Shown here piece after piece: positions 48,470 to 60,840 of a DNA stretch of 64,000 nucleotides (position 1 is the stretch's first letter; the number at the start of each line of letters is the position of its first letter). This DNA is from Bacillus fonticola (GTDB lineage: Bacteria; Bacillota; Bacilli; Bacillales; JC228). Where the stretch lies: the NCBI RefSeq assembly GCF_012955605.1, contig NZ_CP052135.1, forward strand, positions 2,554,711-2,618,710. Reading direction: 5' to 3'. The position numbers were made by a program, and so were the translations under genes. Under the pieces are notes generated by a model, which did not search any database, was not told where the DNA came from, and saw only the letters and a list, made by a program, of their open reading frames with translations.

Positions 48470-48719
48470 GCTCTTTTTGTACAAACTCAGCTAGTGCTTG
48501 TAGAGCCTCTTGTTCATCAGATCCTGTTGTTTCGATGGTAATTGTCGTCCCTTTTCCCATCGCTAAGCTCATTAAACCCATAATACTTTTCGCATTCACT
48601 CGCTTGCCGTCTTTCTCTAGAAAAATGTCTGATGAATACTTATTTGCCTCTTGTACGAATTGTGCAGCTGGTCTTGCTTGTAAGCCTGTTTTCAGAGCAA
48701 TTTCTACCGTTTGTTTCAC
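48465..48719 (-). CDS. crh: Catabolite repression HPr-like protein Crh
   Basis: An 84-residue HPr fold in which the usual phosphorylatable His is Gln14 (TGLQARPAA) while the regulatory Ser is kept (KSIMGLMSL, Ser45). This pattern identifies Crh, the HPr kinase substrate that helps CcpA but cannot work in the sugar phosphotransferase relay. It follows whiA, as in B. subtilis. Confidence 0.95.
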   Translation of the reverse strand: MKQTVEIALKTGLQARPAAQFVQEANKYSSDIFLEKDGKRVNAKSIMGLMSLAMGKGTTITIETTGSDEQEALQALAEFVQKEQ

Positions 48720-48761
48720 AGTTATATCTCCCCCCCATTGGTCTCTTCTGTATTCTATTTG

Positions 48762-49706
48762 TTAAAACTGTTCTCCTGTTCGTAACTTGTCGGCAATTTC
48801 ATCGAGCTTACGAAGTCGATGGTTAATACCTGATTTGCTGATTTTCCCTGATGTCATCATCTCACCAAGTTCTTTTAGCGTGACGTCTTGGTGCTCTACA
48901 CGTAAGCGGGCAATCTCTTGTAACTTTGTAGGGAGGGCGCCGATCCCGATTCGTTTTTCTATCAATTTTATATTCTCCACTTGGCGAAGAGCCGCCCCAA
49001 CTGTTTTGTTTAGATTGGCTGTTTCGCAATTGACTAGCCTGTTAACGGAATTTCTCATATCGCGTACAATCCGAACATCCTCGAATCGGAGCAATGCATG
49101 GTGGGCCCCGACAACATTCAAAAATTCTGTAATTTTCTCTGCTTCCTTAATATATGCGATGTATCCCTTTTTTCGTTCAAGTACGCGACTATTTAGGGTA
49201 AATGCGTTCATAACTTTTTGCAAAGATTTGGCTTGCTCTTTATATAACGTATAAATTTCAAGGTGATAAGAGGACGTTTCTGGGTTGTTTACCGATCCCC
49301 CAGCTAAAAATGCGCCTCGTAAGTAAGCGCGTTTACAGCATTTCTTCTGGAGGAGCGGGTCTTGATGTACTTCATGCAGAATGGAAAATTCATCATTCAT
49401 AATATGAAGCTCTTCCAGTATCCCTTTTGCTCGTTCCTCGAGACGAACGATGTATACGTTATTTTTCTTCAAGCGCATCTTTTTACGAACAAGCAAGGCT
49501 ACATTCACCGAAAATAAGCGTTTTAAAAGCGTGTATATTCTCCGCGCAATGGCGGCATTTTCTGTTTGAATATTCACCACTAAAGTTCGGTTAGAAAACG
49601 ACATAACCCCATTCATTCTTATGAGTGCTGCTAACTCCGCCTTCGCACAACATGATTTTACGTCAATGGTCGTCAGTTCTTTCTTCGTTTCGGAAGCAAA
49701 GCTCAA
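48762..49706 (-). CDS. whiA: WhiA-family regulator
   Basis: A 314-residue protein with an N-terminal LAGLIDADG-like fold ([34 protein letters not shown]) and a C-terminal helix-turn-helix ([19 protein letters not shown], then [12 protein letters not shown]). It affects division and chromosome segregation in Bacillus. TTG at 49706 is used since GGGAGGGACCCACC precedes it; it overlaps the yvcK end by 44 nt. The longer frame to 49808 lies inside yvcK. Confidence 0.92.
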   Translation of the reverse strand: MSFASETKKELTTIDVKSCCAKAELAALIRMNGVMSFSNRTLVVNIQTENAAIARRIYTLLKRLFSVNVALLVRKKMRLKKNNVYIVRLEERAKGILEELHIMNDEFSILHEVHQDPLLQKKCCKRAYLRGAFLAGGSVNNPETSSYHLEIYTLYKEQAKSLQKVMNAFTLNSRVLERKKGYIAYIKEAEKITEFLNVVGAHHALLRFEDVRIVRDMRNSVNRLVNCETANLNKTVGAALRQVENIKLIEKRIGIGALPTKLQEIARLRVEHQDVTLKELGEMMTSGKISKSGINHRLRKLDEIADKLRTGEQF

Positions 49707-50685
49707 GGTGGGTCCCTCCCTTTTTAACCTCCGTAGGGATGGCATCATACAAGATTTGGGCGACCTTGTCAGTATCGTGACGCACAACTCCATCTGCAAA
49801 GGAGGCAATATCTTTTTCTAAAACGTTCACTCCCAGACGTAGTAATCGGTCTCGATCGTACATCACCGGTTGCGCTTCCTCTTCTACATATTTCGCCTGA
49901 ATTTCCGTTGGGATAGACTGGTTATGAAGGAGAATCGCATCCACACAAGGTAGACCGATATGAGAGTAAATCGCTTTCACATGATCACTTGCTGTATAAT
50001 TGTGCGTCTCCCCTGCTTGTGTCATTAAATTACACAAATATATCTTCTTCGCCGTTGTAGACAACAAAGCTTCACCGATGTGTGGAACGAGTAAATTTGG
50101 CAAAATGCTTGTATATAAACTACCTGGTCCAATGACGATAAGGTCTGCTTCATGAAGAGCTCGAATCGTCTCTGGGAGTGGCTGCACATCATTTGGCGTG
50201 AGAAATACACGAGAGATGGTTTTCTTCACCTTTGGTATTTGCGATTCACCGGTTATGATCGTTCCATCGTTCATCTCAGCATGCAAAACAACGCTCTGAT
50301 TCGCGGCAGGAAGTACTTGCCCGCGCACGTTTAATACTTTGCTCAATTCTTGAATGGCGTTCATGAAGTTTCCTGTAATAGAGGTCATAGCTGCCAAAAT
50401 GAGATTCCCTAAGCTATGTCCAGATAATTCTCGCTCGGTTGTGAAGCGGTGTTGAAACATTTCTTCGATTAGTGGCTCTACCTCCGACAGCGCAGCGAGT
50501 ACATTTCGAATATCTCCAGGCGGTGGTACATCCAACTCTTCTCGTAGGCGACCAGAACTTCCACCATCGTCTGCAACAGTCACGATGGCAGTCAAATCTA
50601 TCGGAAAGTGTTTCAAGCCACGGAGTAAAACAGGTAGACCTGTTCCACCACCGATGACGACCACTTTCGGTTTCTGTTTACTCAT
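49663..50685 (-). CDS. yvcK: YvcK/GlmR gluconeogenesis factor
   Basis: A 340-residue UPF0052/CofD-like protein beginning [18 protein letters not shown] with [15 protein letters not shown] and [14 protein letters not shown]. It binds UDP-GlcNAc and steers carbon to cell wall precursors through GlmS. It follows rapZ by 5 bp. Confidence 0.94.
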   Translation of the reverse strand: MSKQKPKVVVIGGGTGLPVLLRGLKHFPIDLTAIVTVADDGGSSGRLREELDVPPPGDIRNVLAALSEVEPLIEEMFQHRFTTERELSGHSLGNLILAAMTSITGNFMNAIQELSKVLNVRGQVLPAANQSVVLHAEMNDGTIITGESQIPKVKKTISRVFLTPNDVQPLPETIRALHEADLIVIGPGSLYTSILPNLLVPHIGEALLSTTAKKIYLCNLMTQAGETHNYTASDHVKAIYSHIGLPCVDAILLHNQSIPTEIQAKYVEEEAQPVMYDRDRLLRLGVNVLEKDIASFADGVVRHDTDKVAQILYDAIPTEVKKGGTHLELCFRNEERTDDH

Positions 50686-50690
50686 GGATG

Positions 50691-51590
50691 CTAACCCTTT
50701 CTCCTCTCGATGTCTCGATGGGTAACTTTCGTGTTGTAGTCTCTTTGGAAGGTGCGCCCAATTTTCTCAGCTAACGCAACAGACCGGTGCTGACCTCCTG
50801 TACACCCAATCGCAATCACAAGCTGACTTTTCCCTTCGCGTTTATACTGTGGAAGCATGAAAGCAAGTAGGTCGGTTACTTTTTCTAGAAATTTTGTTGT
50901 TTCACTCCACTTCATTACATAATTTGACACTTCTTCATCCAAACCTGTTTTAGACCGCATGTGTTCAACGTAGTGTGGATTAGGTAAAAAACGAACATCA
51001 AAAACGAGATCAGCATCGATAGGTAAGCCATACTTAAATCCGAACGACATCACATTAACTGTGAAAATAGGCTTGGCATTCGTTGAAAATTCTTGAAGGA
51101 TTTGTTCTCGAAGTTCTCGTGGTTTCAAGGAAGACGTCTGGTAAATCAGCTGTGCCCGGCCTTTTAATTCCTCAAGCAATTGCCTTTCATTTTTAATTCC
51201 CTCTAGTGGGAGTCCATCAGGTGCTAGCGGATGCGATCTACGCGTCTCCTTGTATCGCCGAACGAGCGTAGCATCATCTGCATCTAAAAAGATGACTTTT
51301 GGTGTTACCCAAGAAATTTCGGCTACATCATCTAACGCTTTAAATAAGTGTTCAAAAAACTCTCTCCCCCGCAAGTCCATCACGAGAGCAACTTTGTTCA
51401 TTTTGTGGACTGATTCTTTCATCAGCTCTAGAAATTTCGGTAGTAAAGTAGGTGGCAGATTATCTACACAAAAGAAACCTAAATCTTCAAAACTTTGAAT
51501 CACCACCGTTTTTCCTGCACCGCTCATCCCAGTAATGATGACGAGTTGCAAATCATTTGCTGGGGATTGACTTTGCTGCTCCTCTGTCAT
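50691..51590 (-). CDS. rapZ: RapZ/YvcJ nucleotide-binding protein
   Basis: A 299-residue P-loop protein, Walker [10 protein letters not shown] at 21-29 and C-terminal [15 protein letters not shown]. In Gram-negative cells RapZ controls GlmS by an sRNA; B. subtilis YvcJ hydrolyses GTP and influences competence. It lies between the Nudix gene and yvcK. Confidence 0.93.
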   Translation of the reverse strand: MTEEQQSQSPANDLQLVIITGMSGAGKTVVIQSFEDLGFFCVDNLPPTLLPKFLELMKESVHKMNKVALVMDLRGREFFEHLFKALDDVAEISWVTPKVIFLDADDATLVRRYKETRRSHPLAPDGLPLEGIKNERQLLEELKGRAQLIYQTSSLKPRELREQILQEFSTNAKPIFTVNVMSFGFKYGLPIDADLVFDVRFLPNPHYVEHMRSKTGLDEEVSNYVMKWSETTKFLEKVTDLLAFMLPQYKREGKSQLVIAIGCTGGQHRSVALAEKIGRTFQRDYNTKVTHRDIERRKG

Positions 51591-51604
51591 TTAGGATCTC
51601 TCCT

Positions 51605-52075
51605 CTATTCAATAGGAATATGTGGGTCAAGTCTAACCTCTAGTAATTCAAATTGAGGTGTATAGTCAAAAACACCATGTAACATTCCCTCTCCTGTTAG
51701 CATATGACGGAAAATGAACCGATCCCCTTCTGCCATTGGAAGTGAGGGAATATTTTCTTCTCGATGTACCTCTAAAATGCCTTCCTCTGAAACAGGAAAT
51801 TGCTTACCTGATGCTTCTGTTGCGACGAAGGTAAACATCATCCACTCATGAATCACGTTTCCTTCTTCTATATTACGAATCGTAAATACACCTTTTAACA
51901 ACGGATTCGTAAGAGTTAATCCCGTTTCTTCCCGGTATTCCCTAACGACAGATTCCTTCACAGATTCGCCGGGTTCCATCTTGCCACCCGGAGCGACCCA
52001 CCAATTCCGTCGTGGTTTTTGTAATAGTAAAACGTTCCCGTCTTTGCGCAGGACACAGTTTGTGACACGTTGCAC
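51605..52075 (-). CDS. Nudix hydrolase (YvcI type)
   Basis: A 156-residue protein with the Nudix box GKMEPGESVKESVVREYREE (GX5EX7REUXEE) near residue 37. The GTG at 52075 follows AAGGTGA by two to six bases and gives the length and QRVTNCVL start of relatives; longer frames to 52120 or 52192 lack a ribosome site. Substrate not predictable. First of the yvcI-rapZ-yvcK-whiA-crh group. Confidence 0.85.
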   Translation of the reverse strand: MQRVTNCVLRKDGNVLLLQKPRRNWWVAPGGKMEPGESVKESVVREYREETGLTLTNPLLKGVFTIRNIEEGNVIHEWMMFTFVATEASGKQFPVSEEGILEVHREENIPSLPMAEGDRFIFRHMLTGEGMLHGVFDYTPQFELLEVRLDPHIPIE

Positions 52076-52206
52076 AATCTTCACCTCACCTTGGTGAACG
52101 TTTCTAGATGTTCTCACCATTATATCGTGTTTGTTCGGTTTTGGCGAGCCAGGCACACGTGCTTTCATTCTACAGCAGCAGGTACCGGTCAAATCTCAAA
52201 AAAAGA

Positions 52207-52231
52207 GAACGCAGAAATAAATTCTACGTTC
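52207..52231 (-). terminator. Terminator after trxB
   Basis: GAACGTAGAA/TTCTGCGTTC arms with 5-nt loop on the minus strand, then TCTTTTTTT. It separates trxB from the yvcI group. Confidence 0.85.
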
Positions 52232-52357
52232 ACACAAAGGCTTTATGGTGTTAAAAGGGGGTCAATTTCAATTTCTACTATACAGCATCTTTGTTGCACC
52301 GCTATTACAGTGAAATAAAAAACCAATGACGATATAAAACAGTTCGATGACGTCAGG

Positions 52358-52410
52358 CCCACACGTTGTAGGTCAGAAAGGCGTTCGCTCACAGGACGTG
52401 AGTGGCTCTA
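52358..52410. repeat. Interspersed repeat, fragment related to copy A
   Basis: CCCACACGTTGTAGGTCAG then AAAGGCGTT and CACAGGACGTGAGTGGCTCT; the same blocks occur at 3891-3942. It lies in the gap between trxB and the Nudix gene (52076-52467), which holds no gene; the trxB terminator is further left. Confidence 0.6.
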
Positions 52411-52467
52411 CGTTGCGCCAAGGATGGCGCGGTTTTAGTAGAGCTTCATTACTACGACGGCGCAGTT

Positions 52468-53424
<957 letters not shown>

Positions 53425-53522
53425 TCACCTCATTTGAAAGTACTTTTCTTATTATGACCGTTCACTTCGTATCGTATAAAAAAGCAACCCTCAAGTCTAC
53501 AATTCTGCTTATCACAGCTCTT

Positions 53523-55025
53523 TCACAACAAAATATCCTTCAACCACTTTACATACTTTCTCACTGTAGATACGCTTACTTGATGCATAGTAGCTACTTC
53601 TTGTTGCGTTATGGTTTCTCGCTTTACTGTCTTCCACATATACATCAGTGCAGCTACCCAAGCACGGTCATTTCTTAATCGAGAAGGGGTTTCCCGGTAG
53701 AGCGAACTAACGGTAAACCACATCAAATACACCCCAAGGGAATCCCACGTCATCGGGTGATAGTGTCTGTACAACGAGTCAGCGACACGATGCGTATACA
53801 AAACCGCGGTCTCTTCAAGGGGATCTTCTATCGGCTTACCTGTTACATACTTCCAGTACACAAGTTCAAAGGGCTCACTCAAGTACTGCTGCGTCCACTT
53901 TTCACTCGCCAGCCAGCGCTCTCCTTGCTGTGTTCTTGAACACATAAATAGCGCCAGTACATGTTGCTCTTCATCATCGGTTTGCATTAGGTTCAATATC
54001 GCTTGCAGTTGGTTCTCAAGTCCTCGATCCTTTGGTGCCCACGGTTCCATACCTTCACGCTCTGGATGTTCCTTAAGAACATGTGCCCAAGCTTCCTTTG
54101 CAGCCTTATCGTGACCAGTATGGTACGCAGCTTTTGTGTACCAGTAATAAAATGTTGCATCTCCTTCAAATCCCAATTTCTTTAACGAATGCAACCAAGT
54201 ATAGGCAGGTTCATAGTAGCCAGTTAGAGTAAAAGTAGCCCCTAACTTAAAACGATGATCAATCGAAATTGGCCTAATCTTTTGTAAACGCATCGCCAGT
54301 GTTTCCACTTCTCCATCTCGTTCTTCATAATGAAAGAAAATCATTAAGTTGCAAAGGGCATGCAAATTCCCTTCGTTTTTGTCGAGTACATCCACTAAAA
54401 CAGCCTTCGCCTCATCAAGATCACCTTCATAGAAATGAGCAAGGGCAAGATTATTATAGGCCGCCCAAAAGTCATCCTTTTCTGCAATCACCTCTTCAAG
54501 CAAATCTTTCGCTTCCTGAAACTGACCGTTTTCCAAATAATCTCGTGCTTCTTCTTGCTTCAGTACCCACTTCTCATCCACTTCAATAGGATCGTGTTGC
54601 ATTTCTAGTTCCAGTGAAAGTAGATCAAGCAAATCTTCAGCATCATCGCTAAAGTCTCCATCTGGTTCATACGATAAGTAGTTCTGCGCTTCTCGATACG
54701 CTTCTCGGAAAAGACCAAGGTACGCATAATTGTTTGCTAATAAATAATGGCACTCTCTCATGGTAGGGTCGAGCTCGTCTAGTATAGAAGACAATAGACG
54801 ATTCGAATCCTTATATTCCCCAAGCTCTGTATACACCATCGCTAACTGACAAAGAATGAGTGGCTCTTGCGGCTCTAACTCGAACGCACGCTCGAAATAC
54901 TTCTTTGCCTTTGGTAACTGCTGATGGCGATAAGCTTTCATCCCTCTAGAATAATAGTATTCACCCGTTGGCAAAAAGGAGAGGACTTTACCCTTTGGTT
55001 GGTATGCACTAGACTGTTTATTCAT
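53523..55025 (-). CDS. Tetratricopeptide-repeat protein (YvcD-like)
   Basis: A 500-residue soluble protein with at least five TPR-type repeats (for example residues 30-65 and 150-260, with PKAKKYFERAFELEP and AYNNLALAHFYEGDLDEA) and a C-terminal all-helical segment ending in a possible helix-turn-helix (TQQEVATMHQVSVSTVRKYV). Function unknown; probably a scaffold or a regulator. The ATG at 55025 follows GTGGAGGATTTTT. Conserved upstream of trxB. Confidence 0.85.
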   Translation of the reverse strand: MNKQSSAYQPKGKVLSFLPTGEYYYSRGMKAYRHQQLPKAKKYFERAFELEPQEPLILCQLAMVYTELGEYKDSNRLLSSILDELDPTMRECHYLLANNYAYLGLFREAYREAQNYLSYEPDGDFSDDAEDLLDLLSLELEMQHDPIEVDEKWVLKQEEARDYLENGQFQEAKDLLEEVIAEKDDFWAAYNNLALAHFYEGDLDEAKAVLVDVLDKNEGNLHALCNLMIFFHYEERDGEVETLAMRLQKIRPISIDHRFKLGATFTLTGYYEPAYTWLHSLKKLGFEGDATFYYWYTKAAYHTGHDKAAKEAWAHVLKEHPEREGMEPWAPKDRGLENQLQAILNLMQTDDEEQHVLALFMCSRTQQGERWLASEKWTQQYLSEPFELVYWKYVTGKPIEDPLEETAVLYTHRVADSLYRHYHPMTWDSLGVYLMWFTVSSLYRETPSRLRNDRAWVAALMYMWKTVKRETITQQEVATMHQVSVSTVRKYVKWLKDILL

Positions 55026-55230
55026 AAAAATCCTCCACACGAGTAGTCACTTCTTCCAGTATAACACAGGTGAAACTTGTTCGAGAAGCTACGGTAGAAT
55101 AAGGATGTTCACCTATTGACAATAAGAGGATTGAAGCGGAGAGTAAGAGGTGGAAAAGTGATAAAATTATCATAGAAAAGCGTGCTATACTTTTTTATAG
55201 AAACAACTCTTGAAAGCAGGTGTACCAACG

Positions 55231-56118
55231 ATGAAATGGTGGCTCCCACTAATAGTGCTTGTACTCTCCGCTTGTTCTAGCTTGGCAACAGCGCCTACCG
55301 ACGAACGAGAAAACGAGGACACTCCACCAACAACGGAAGAACAAGAAGCTGCTGAAGAAGTAGATAAAGAAGACCCTCCGACAAATACAGAAACGCCCGT
55401 GCCTAATACAGAGGAAGAGGATGACGAAAGCAAGAACGAGAATACGTCAGATAATACCCGTGATCCTTTTTCACCCCAATTAGCGAAAGAAGCATTCAAC
55501 CAGGTCAAAGAGGTGAATGGCGTACCTACTATCCAAAACCCGCAAAACGTGTACACACTTGTAAACAAAGAGATGGCGCTTCCATCTGACTATAAGCCAA
55601 GTGATCTCGTTCGACCGAATGTTCGTTTTGTGTTTGGAAGTGAAGACGTCGAAAAAGCGTACTTGCGCCAAGATGCAGCGAACGCATTAGAAGCATTATT
55701 CCAAGCAGCAATTGACGCCGACATTACCTTATTTGCTACATCAGGCTATCGGTCGTATGCTACGCAAGACTATTTATTTCAAGCTGAAATAGACCAAGTT
55801 GGCTATGAAGAAGCAGTTCGAGCAGTCGCCGAACCAGGTACGAGCGAACACCAAACAGGGTTATCTATGGATATAACGGCAGCTAGCGTGAACTATAGTT
55901 TGACAGAGTCTTTTGAAGACACCCCAGAGGGCACATGGTTACGAGAAAACGCCCATTTGTTTGGATTCATTCTTCGCTATCCAAAAGAGATGGAATCTGT
56001 TACCGGCTACAAATACGAGCCTTGGCATTTTCGCTATGTAGGAAAGGAAATTGCGAAAGAAATATTCAAACGCGGGATTACGTACGAAGAGTTTATTGAG
56101 GAAGCAGAAGCTGTGTAA
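55231..56118 (+). CDS. D-alanyl-D-alanine carboxypeptidase lipoprotein (VanY family)
   Basis: A 295-residue lipoprotein: signal peptide WWLPLIVLV and lipobox LSAC, a Glu/Thr/Pro-rich linker (about 20-85), then a VanY (peptidase M15B) domain with TSGYRSY, zinc ligands in GTSEHQTGLSMDI and EPWHFRYVG. It trims the terminal D-alanine of wall peptides outside the membrane. GAAAGCAGGTG lies in front of the ATG at 55231. An inverted repeat TGATAA/TTATCA (55159-55172) in its promoter region might be an operator. Confidence 0.9.
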   Translation: MKWWLPLIVLVLSACSSLATAPTDERENEDTPPTTEEQEAAEEVDKEDPPTNTETPVPNTEEEDDESKNENTSDNTRDPFSPQLAKEAFNQVKEVNGVPTIQNPQNVYTLVNKEMALPSDYKPSDLVRPNVRFVFGSEDVEKAYLRQDAANALEALFQAAIDADITLFATSGYRSYATQDYLFQAEIDQVGYEEAVRAVAEPGTSEHQTGLSMDITAASVNYSLTESFEDTPEGTWLRENAHLFGFILRYPKEMESVTGYKYEPWHFRYVGKEIAKEIFKRGITYEEFIEEAEAV

Positions 56119-56165
56119 GTTTAAGCCCGTGCTATGTCATGTGTATGAGAATCACATCAAATTAA

Positions 56166-56193
56166 ACCCGCAACCTCTTTAACAGTTGCGGGT
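56166..56193. terminator. Terminator between VanY gene and the his operon
   Basis: AACCCGCAAC/GTTGCGGGT arms, ten-nt loop, T-containing flanks; convergent genes. Confidence 0.75.
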
Positions 56194-56202
56194 CTTCATT
56201 CT

Positions 56203-56844
56203 CTATGACGTTTTCGATGCGTGTCGTTCTTGTAATCTTGCGAACACAGCCTCTAAAGATAGCTCCTGTTCATTCAACAACACAAGCAAATGGAACAATA
56301 AGTCCGCACTTTCCCATGTTAGCTCCTCACGGTCACGGTTTTTAGCAGCGATAATCACTTCAGCAGCTTCCTCGCCGACCTTTTTCAACATTTTATCAAC
56401 GCCTTCTTCAAACAAGTAGGTCGTGTAGGAGCCTTCTGGCCGTTCTTTTGCTCGTTCTGCGATGATGCCTTCTAACGTAAATAAGAAGTCTCGCACCGAA
56501 GGATCAGCACCGGCTTCATTCGTATAAACCGTATCGGAAAAGCATGTCCGCTCACCTGTATGGCATGCTGGTCCGTTCGGGCTTACCTTTACAACAAGCG
56601 CGTCTTGATCGCAGTCCATATCAATGGAAACGACTTGTTGCGTGTTCCCGCTCGTTTCCCCTTTGTGCCATAGCTCTTGGCGGGAACGGCTATAAAACCA
56701 CGTCTGACCTGTTTGCAATGTTTTCTCCAGTGACGTCGCGTTCATATAAGCCAGCGTCAACACCTCGTTCGTGTTGGCATCCTGCACGATGGCTGGCACA
56801 AGACCTTTTTCGTCAAACTTCACCTTTTCTACTATATCCTTCAT
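56203..56844 (-). CDS. hisI: Bifunctional HisI/HisE (phosphoribosyl-AMP cyclohydrolase / ATP pyrophosphohydrolase)
   Basis: A 213-residue fusion. The cyclohydrolase part (1-110) has [14 protein letters not shown] and [13 protein letters not shown] with the zinc Cys and CHTGERTCF; the pyrophosphohydrolase part (115-213) has [10 protein letters not shown] and [15 protein letters not shown]. It catalyses steps two and three of histidine synthesis. Overlaps hisF by 4 nt; last gene of the operon. Confidence 0.95.
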   Translation of the reverse strand: MKDIVEKVKFDEKGLVPAIVQDANTNEVLTLAYMNATSLEKTLQTGQTWFYSRSRQELWHKGETSGNTQQVVSIDMDCDQDALVVKVSPNGPACHTGERTCFSDTVYTNEAGADPSVRDFLFTLEGIIAERAKERPEGSYTTYLFEEGVDKMLKKVGEEAAEVIIAAKNRDREELTWESADLLFHLLVLLNEQELSLEAVFARLQERHASKTS

Positions 56845-57599
56845 CGAACAAGAACTCCTTTCGCACGTAGCGATTCCTTTACAGCTGGAACTGACGTTTC
56901 TTTGTAGTGGAAAATGGAAGCGGCTAGTGCGGCATCGGCTTTTCCATCAACAAATGCATCATAAAAATCGTCGGCATCCCCTGCTCCACCAGAAGCAATG
57001 ACCGGAATGGACACAGCTTCGCTCACTGCTTTTGTGAGCGCAAGATCAAATCCAGACTTCGCCCCGTCTTTATCCATAGATGTGAGCAAAATTTCTCCTG
57101 CGCCTTGTCGTTCTGCTTCCTTTGCCCACTCGACTACGTTCCACTCAGTAGGACGACGACCGCCATGTGTATACACACGCCACATATTCGCCTCTTCGTC
57201 CCATTTTGCATCGATTGCGACGATAATGCATTGAGAACCGAAAAAGTCTGCGCCTTCCCGAATAAGCTCTGGCCGGTTGACAGCAGCTGTGTTGACGCTC
57301 ACTTTGTCAGCACCGGCACGGAGGATGCGCTTCATATCGTCTAATGCATTGATCCCTCCGCCTACAGAGAACGGAATCGCCAACTCACTAGCGACTGCCT
57401 TCACGACGTCGACCATCGTTTTACGTCCTTCGTTGGAAGCAGAGATATCTAAAAACACTAGTTCGTCCGCGCCTTCCCGATCGTACTCCCTCGCAAGCTC
57501 AACAGGGTCACCCGCATCGCGTAACTCCACAAACTGAATCCCTTTCACAACGCGGCCGTCTTTTACGTCTAAACAAGGAATTAATCGTTTTGTGAGCAT
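56841..57599 (-). CDS. hisF: Imidazole glycerol phosphate synthase subunit HisF
   Basis: A 252-residue half-barrel-derived TIM protein: [16 protein letters not shown] at the start, catalytic Asp at residue 11 region and Asp near [11 protein letters not shown], and [11 protein letters not shown]. Makes imidazole glycerol phosphate and AICAR with HisH ammonia. Overlaps hisA by 19 nt. Confidence 0.97.
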   Translation of the reverse strand: MLTKRLIPCLDVKDGRVVKGIQFVELRDAGDPVELAREYDREGADELVFLDISASNEGRKTMVDVVKAVASELAIPFSVGGGINALDDMKRILRAGADKVSVNTAAVNRPELIREGADFFGSQCIIVAIDAKWDEEANMWRVYTHGGRRPTEWNVVEWAKEAERQGAGEILLTSMDKDGAKSGFDLALTKAVSEAVSIPVIASGGAGDADDFYDAFVDGKADAALAASIFHYKETSVPAVKESLRAKGVLVR

Positions 57600-58327
57600 G
57601 CCTGCACCTCCTGTAACGCCGTTGGAAGCGTAAATCGGTTTTCATAGAGTGCTTTACCGATAATGACACCACCGATGCCTTTGTTTGTCTCTCGTACAAG
57701 CGATGTCACATCCTCCAGTGTGCTGACGCCTCCTGAAACGATCACTTCTTTTCCGGTAGACGAAGCAAGCTCCAGCATGGCATCAACGTTCGGCCCGCTT
57801 AATGTTCCATCTTTTGCTATATCCGTACAAATAAACACGTCACAACCAGCATCAGCCATTTCCTTTGCCACGTTGGTCGCCTTTACAGTTGATGTCTCGA
57901 GCCAACCGTGTGTGGCCACGAATCCGTCCTTCGCGTCTAAACCAATCACGATTTGCTTACCATATTTACGAATCATTTCCTTTGCAAATGTCGGGTTCTG
58001 GACAGCGACACTTCCTAAAATGACACGATCTACTCCGCTAGACAAATACAAATCAATATCTTCCTCAGTTCGGATTCCGCCACCGATTTGTACGCGCACT
58101 GAAAGCTCTTTTGCCGCACGAAGCACATGTTCATGGTTCATGCGCTTTCCATCCTTCGCACCGTCCAGGTCGACCATGTGCACCCACTGGGCCCCTTCTT
58201 CGGCAAACTTCTTCGCCATGTCAAAAGGGGAATCTCCATACACTGTTTCTTGATCATAGTCACCTTGGAAAAGCCGTACACACTTTCCGTTTCGCATATC
58301 AATGGCTGGATATAACGTCAAGCTCAT
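57581..58327 (-). CDS. hisA: HisA, ProFAR isomerase
   Basis: A 248-residue beta/alpha barrel: [14 protein letters not shown] with catalytic Asp, [13 protein letters not shown], and [15 protein letters not shown]. Overlaps hisH by 4 nt. Isomerises ProFAR in histidine synthesis. Confidence 0.97.
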   Translation of the reverse strand: MSLTLYPAIDMRNGKCVRLFQGDYDQETVYGDSPFDMAKKFAEEGAQWVHMVDLDGAKDGKRMNHEHVLRAAKELSVRVQIGGGIRTEEDIDLYLSSGVDRVILGSVAVQNPTFAKEMIRKYGKQIVIGLDAKDGFVATHGWLETSTVKATNVAKEMADAGCDVFICTDIAKDGTLSGPNVDAMLELASSTGKEVIVSGGVSTLEDVTSLVRETNKGIGGVIIGKALYENRFTLPTALQEVQACSQND

Positions 58328-58971
58328 GAACGTGTCACCTCCTGGTTCGCTAGTTGCGTAAATCGTTTCAATAACTGCATACCGACTGTGCTACTTTTTT
58401 CCGGATGAAATTGGGCGCCGAACACATGACCATACTTCCCACCGGATACAACAGCAGGCACTTCTCGATAGTAATCGGCGGTTGCTACAAGCACGTCACG
58501 ATTTTCTGGCTCCACTACGTAAGAATGCACAAAGTAGGCGTACCCTTCGTCCACATCTTTCGTTAATGAAGATTCGCGTTGAAACTCAAGTCGATTCCAT
58601 CCCATATGCGGGACTTTATAGGACTGACCTTCAGCCGTTTTTCCAGCAAACTTCACAACTCGTCCGGGCAAGAAGCCCAACCCTATATGCGTCCCAAACT
58701 CTTCACTTTCCGTAAACAATAGCTGCATGCCTAAACAAATCCCGAATAGTGGACGTCCACTCTCCACAAAGTCTACTAGAAAGGAGGACAAACCCGTTTC
58801 GTTCAGTCGCTTCATCGCATCTGGAAATGCACCCACACCAGGCAAAATAAGTCCATTCGCACGCTCTAATTCAACAGGATCTTCACTCACAATGTGTGGT
58901 ACATCTAGTCGTTCCAGCGCCTTTTGCACGCTAAACAAGTTACCCATTCCGTAATCGACAACGCCGATCAT
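58324..58971 (-). CDS. hisH: Imidazole glycerol phosphate synthase glutaminase subunit HisH
   Basis: A 215-residue class I glutamine amidotransferase: [12 protein letters not shown], nucleophile Cys in [10 protein letters not shown] (near 80) and His-Glu in AQFHPEKSS. The ATG at 58971 lies 2 bp past the hisB stop with AAAGGAATG in front. Supplies ammonia to HisF. Confidence 0.96.
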   Translation of the reverse strand: MIGVVDYGMGNLFSVQKALERLDVPHIVSEDPVELERANGLILPGVGAFPDAMKRLNETGLSSFLVDFVESGRPLFGICLGMQLLFTESEEFGTHIGLGFLPGRVVKFAGKTAEGQSYKVPHMGWNRLEFQRESSLTKDVDEGYAYFVHSYVVEPENRDVLVATADYYREVPAVVSGGKYGHVFGAQFHPEKSSTVGMQLLKRFTQLANQEVTRS

Positions 58972-58972
58972 C

Positions 58973-59560
58973 TTACAACATTCCTTTCGTTGACGGCACA
59001 CCTTTAACACGAGGATCGATCTGTGTGGCATCGTCAATAGCTCGAGCAAGCGCTTTGAAAATTGCTTCGATCATGTGGTGTGTATTGAAACCGTAATGCA
59101 CAATCACGTGCAAATTCATGCGCGCTTCTAACGCCAGTTTCCATAAAAATTCGTGCACAAGCTCCGTATCGAATGACCCGACCTTCTCACTCGGAAAATT
59201 TGCACGAAATTCCAGATGCGGTCGGTTGCTCAAATCCACGATCACTTCAGCTAGCGCTTCGTCCATCGGTACTTTTGCTTGTCCGTAACGCTTGATACCT
59301 TTTTTATCACCGAGTGCTTCCTTTAACGTTTCACCGAGGCAGATGCCGACGTCTTCAGTCGTGTGGTGGTCGTCCACTTCAACATCACCGTTTGCTTGAA
59401 CAGTCAAATCAAAATGTCCGTGCTTCGTAAAAAGTTCCAGCATGTGATTTAGAAAAGGGACTGGGGTAACAATCTGACTATTTCCCTCTCCATCGATAGA
59501 GAAGCTTAGCTTTATTTGTGTTTCATGTGTATTACGTTCAATAGACGCAGTACGGGTCAC
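58973..59560 (-). CDS. hisB: Imidazoleglycerol-phosphate dehydratase
   Basis: A 195-residue monofunctional His[32 protein letters not shown] and [18 protein letters not shown] with metal-binding His. GTG at 59560, preceded by GGAGGAACGCTC, overlaps the hisD stop (GTGA). Confidence 0.96.
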   Translation of the reverse strand: MTRTASIERNTHETQIKLSFSIDGEGNSQIVTPVPFLNHMLELFTKHGHFDLTVQANGDVEVDDHHTTEDVGICLGETLKEALGDKKGIKRYGQAKVPMDEALAEVIVDLSNRPHLEFRANFPSEKVGSFDTELVHEFLWKLALEARMNLHVIVHYGFNTHHMIEAIFKALARAIDDATQIDPRVKGVPSTKGML

Positions 59561-60840
59561 GAGCGTTCCTCCTTCTTCCAAAAGCGAGATTCAACAGCTC
59601 TAGCGTGCGCCTCTAGCTGTTCTTGACGAGCAAATGTGGCAATCGCCTCAAAGTTTTGGGTGAGCGCCTTTTCGCTATAAGCAATGATGCTAGATTTTTT
59701 GATAAAGTCATCCACGTTTAGCGGACTTGAAAATCGAGCTGTTCCATTAGTCGGCAACACGTGATTCGGCCCCGCAAAGTAATCACCAACAGATTCCGAG
59801 CTGAATCGACCAACGAAAATCGCTCCCGCGTGACGAATGCTACCAATGAGTCCAAAAGCGTTTTCTACGAGTAACTCAACGTGCTCCGGTGCCAACTCGT
59901 TTACTGCGTCTACAGCTTCTTCCAAAGAATCAGCTACATAGATGGCTCCATAGGCTGCAAGTGATGCTCGAGCGATATCTGCGCGCGGCAACTCAGCTAC
60001 TTGACGCTCCACTTCTTTCGCTACCTTCTCCGCTAGCGACTGCGAGGTTGTCACTAAAATTGAAGAAGCCCGCGGATCGTGTTCAGCTTGGGAAAGTAAA
60101 TCTGCCGCTACTTCATCGGGGTAGGCTGTGTCGTCTGCGAGCACTACAATTTCACTAGGTCCTGCAATCATGTCAATGGCAACGTCGCCGAACACTTCCC
60201 GCTTTGCTAGCGCAACGTAAATATTCCCAGGCCCCACAATTTTGTCAACAGGCTGAATCGTCTCCGTTCCGTAAGCAAGAGCCCCTATAGCTTGAGCTCC
60301 CCCTACTTTATACAGCTCTTCGACACCTGCTTCTTTGGCTGCTACGAGAATACTGGGATCAACTTCACCCGTTTTTTGTGGCGGTGTGACCATTACGATT
60401 CTTTTTACACCTGCCACAAGGGCTGGTATTACATTCATTAAAACGGATGAGGCAAGCGGAGCGGTTCCACCTGGTACATATACGCCCACTGCGTCTAAGG
60501 GAGTAATTTTCTGGCCCAGAATCGAGCCGTCAGTTTCTGTCGTCATCCAGCTCACACGCTTTTGCTGCTCATGAAACTTGCGAATATTTTGGGCTGCTTG
60601 ACGAATGACTGTAATGGCTTCTTCGTCTATCTGCTTATAAGCATGGCGCATTTCCTCGTCAGAAACGGCTAAATTGCCTATCGTTACACCGTCAAATTTT
60701 TGTGTGTAGCGTTTTATCGCGATATCCTTTTCGCTCCGAACGGCTGCAAGTATTTCTTGAACTGTCTTTCGTTGTTCCTCTGTTCCTTGTTCGACAGAGC
60801 GACGTAAAGAGACGGCTTTTGTTAGGCGCTGAATCTTCAT
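59557..60840 (-). CDS. hisD: Histidinol dehydrogenase
   Basis: A 427-residue zinc enzyme: [56 protein letters not shown] and [10 protein letters not shown] carry the catalytic and zinc residues. Two-step oxidation of histidinol to histidine. Coupled to hisG by a 4-nt overlap. Confidence 0.97.
   Translation of the reverse strand: MKIQRLTKAVSLRRSVEQGTEEQRKTVQEILAAVRSEKDIAIKRYTQKFDGVTIGNLAVSDEEMRHAYKQIDEEAITVIRQAAQNIRKFHEQQKRVSWMTTETDGSILGQKITPLDAVGVYVPGGTAPLASSVLMNVIPALVAGVKRIVMVTPPQKTGEVDPSILVAAKEAGVEELYKVGGAQAIGALAYGTETIQPVDKIVGPGNIYVALAKREVFGDVAIDMIAGPSEIVVLADDTAYPDEVAADLLSQAEHDPRASSILVTTSQSLAEKVAKEVERQVAELPRADIARASLAAYGAIYVADSLEEAVDAVNELAPEHVELLVENAFGLIGSIRHAGAIFVGRFSSESVGDYFAGPNHVLPTNGTARFSSPLNVDDFIKKSSIIAYSEKALTQNFEAIATFARQEQLEAHARAVESRFWKKEERS

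Noticed and set aside
48272-48484. 70-codon minus frame overlapping clpP and crh ends
   Set aside because: Out of frame with crh and antisense to clpP; includes the terminator hairpin.
55185-55568. 127-codon minus frame rich in Ser/Val
   Set aside because: Antisense shadow of the Glu/Thr-rich linker of the VanY lipoprotein gene.
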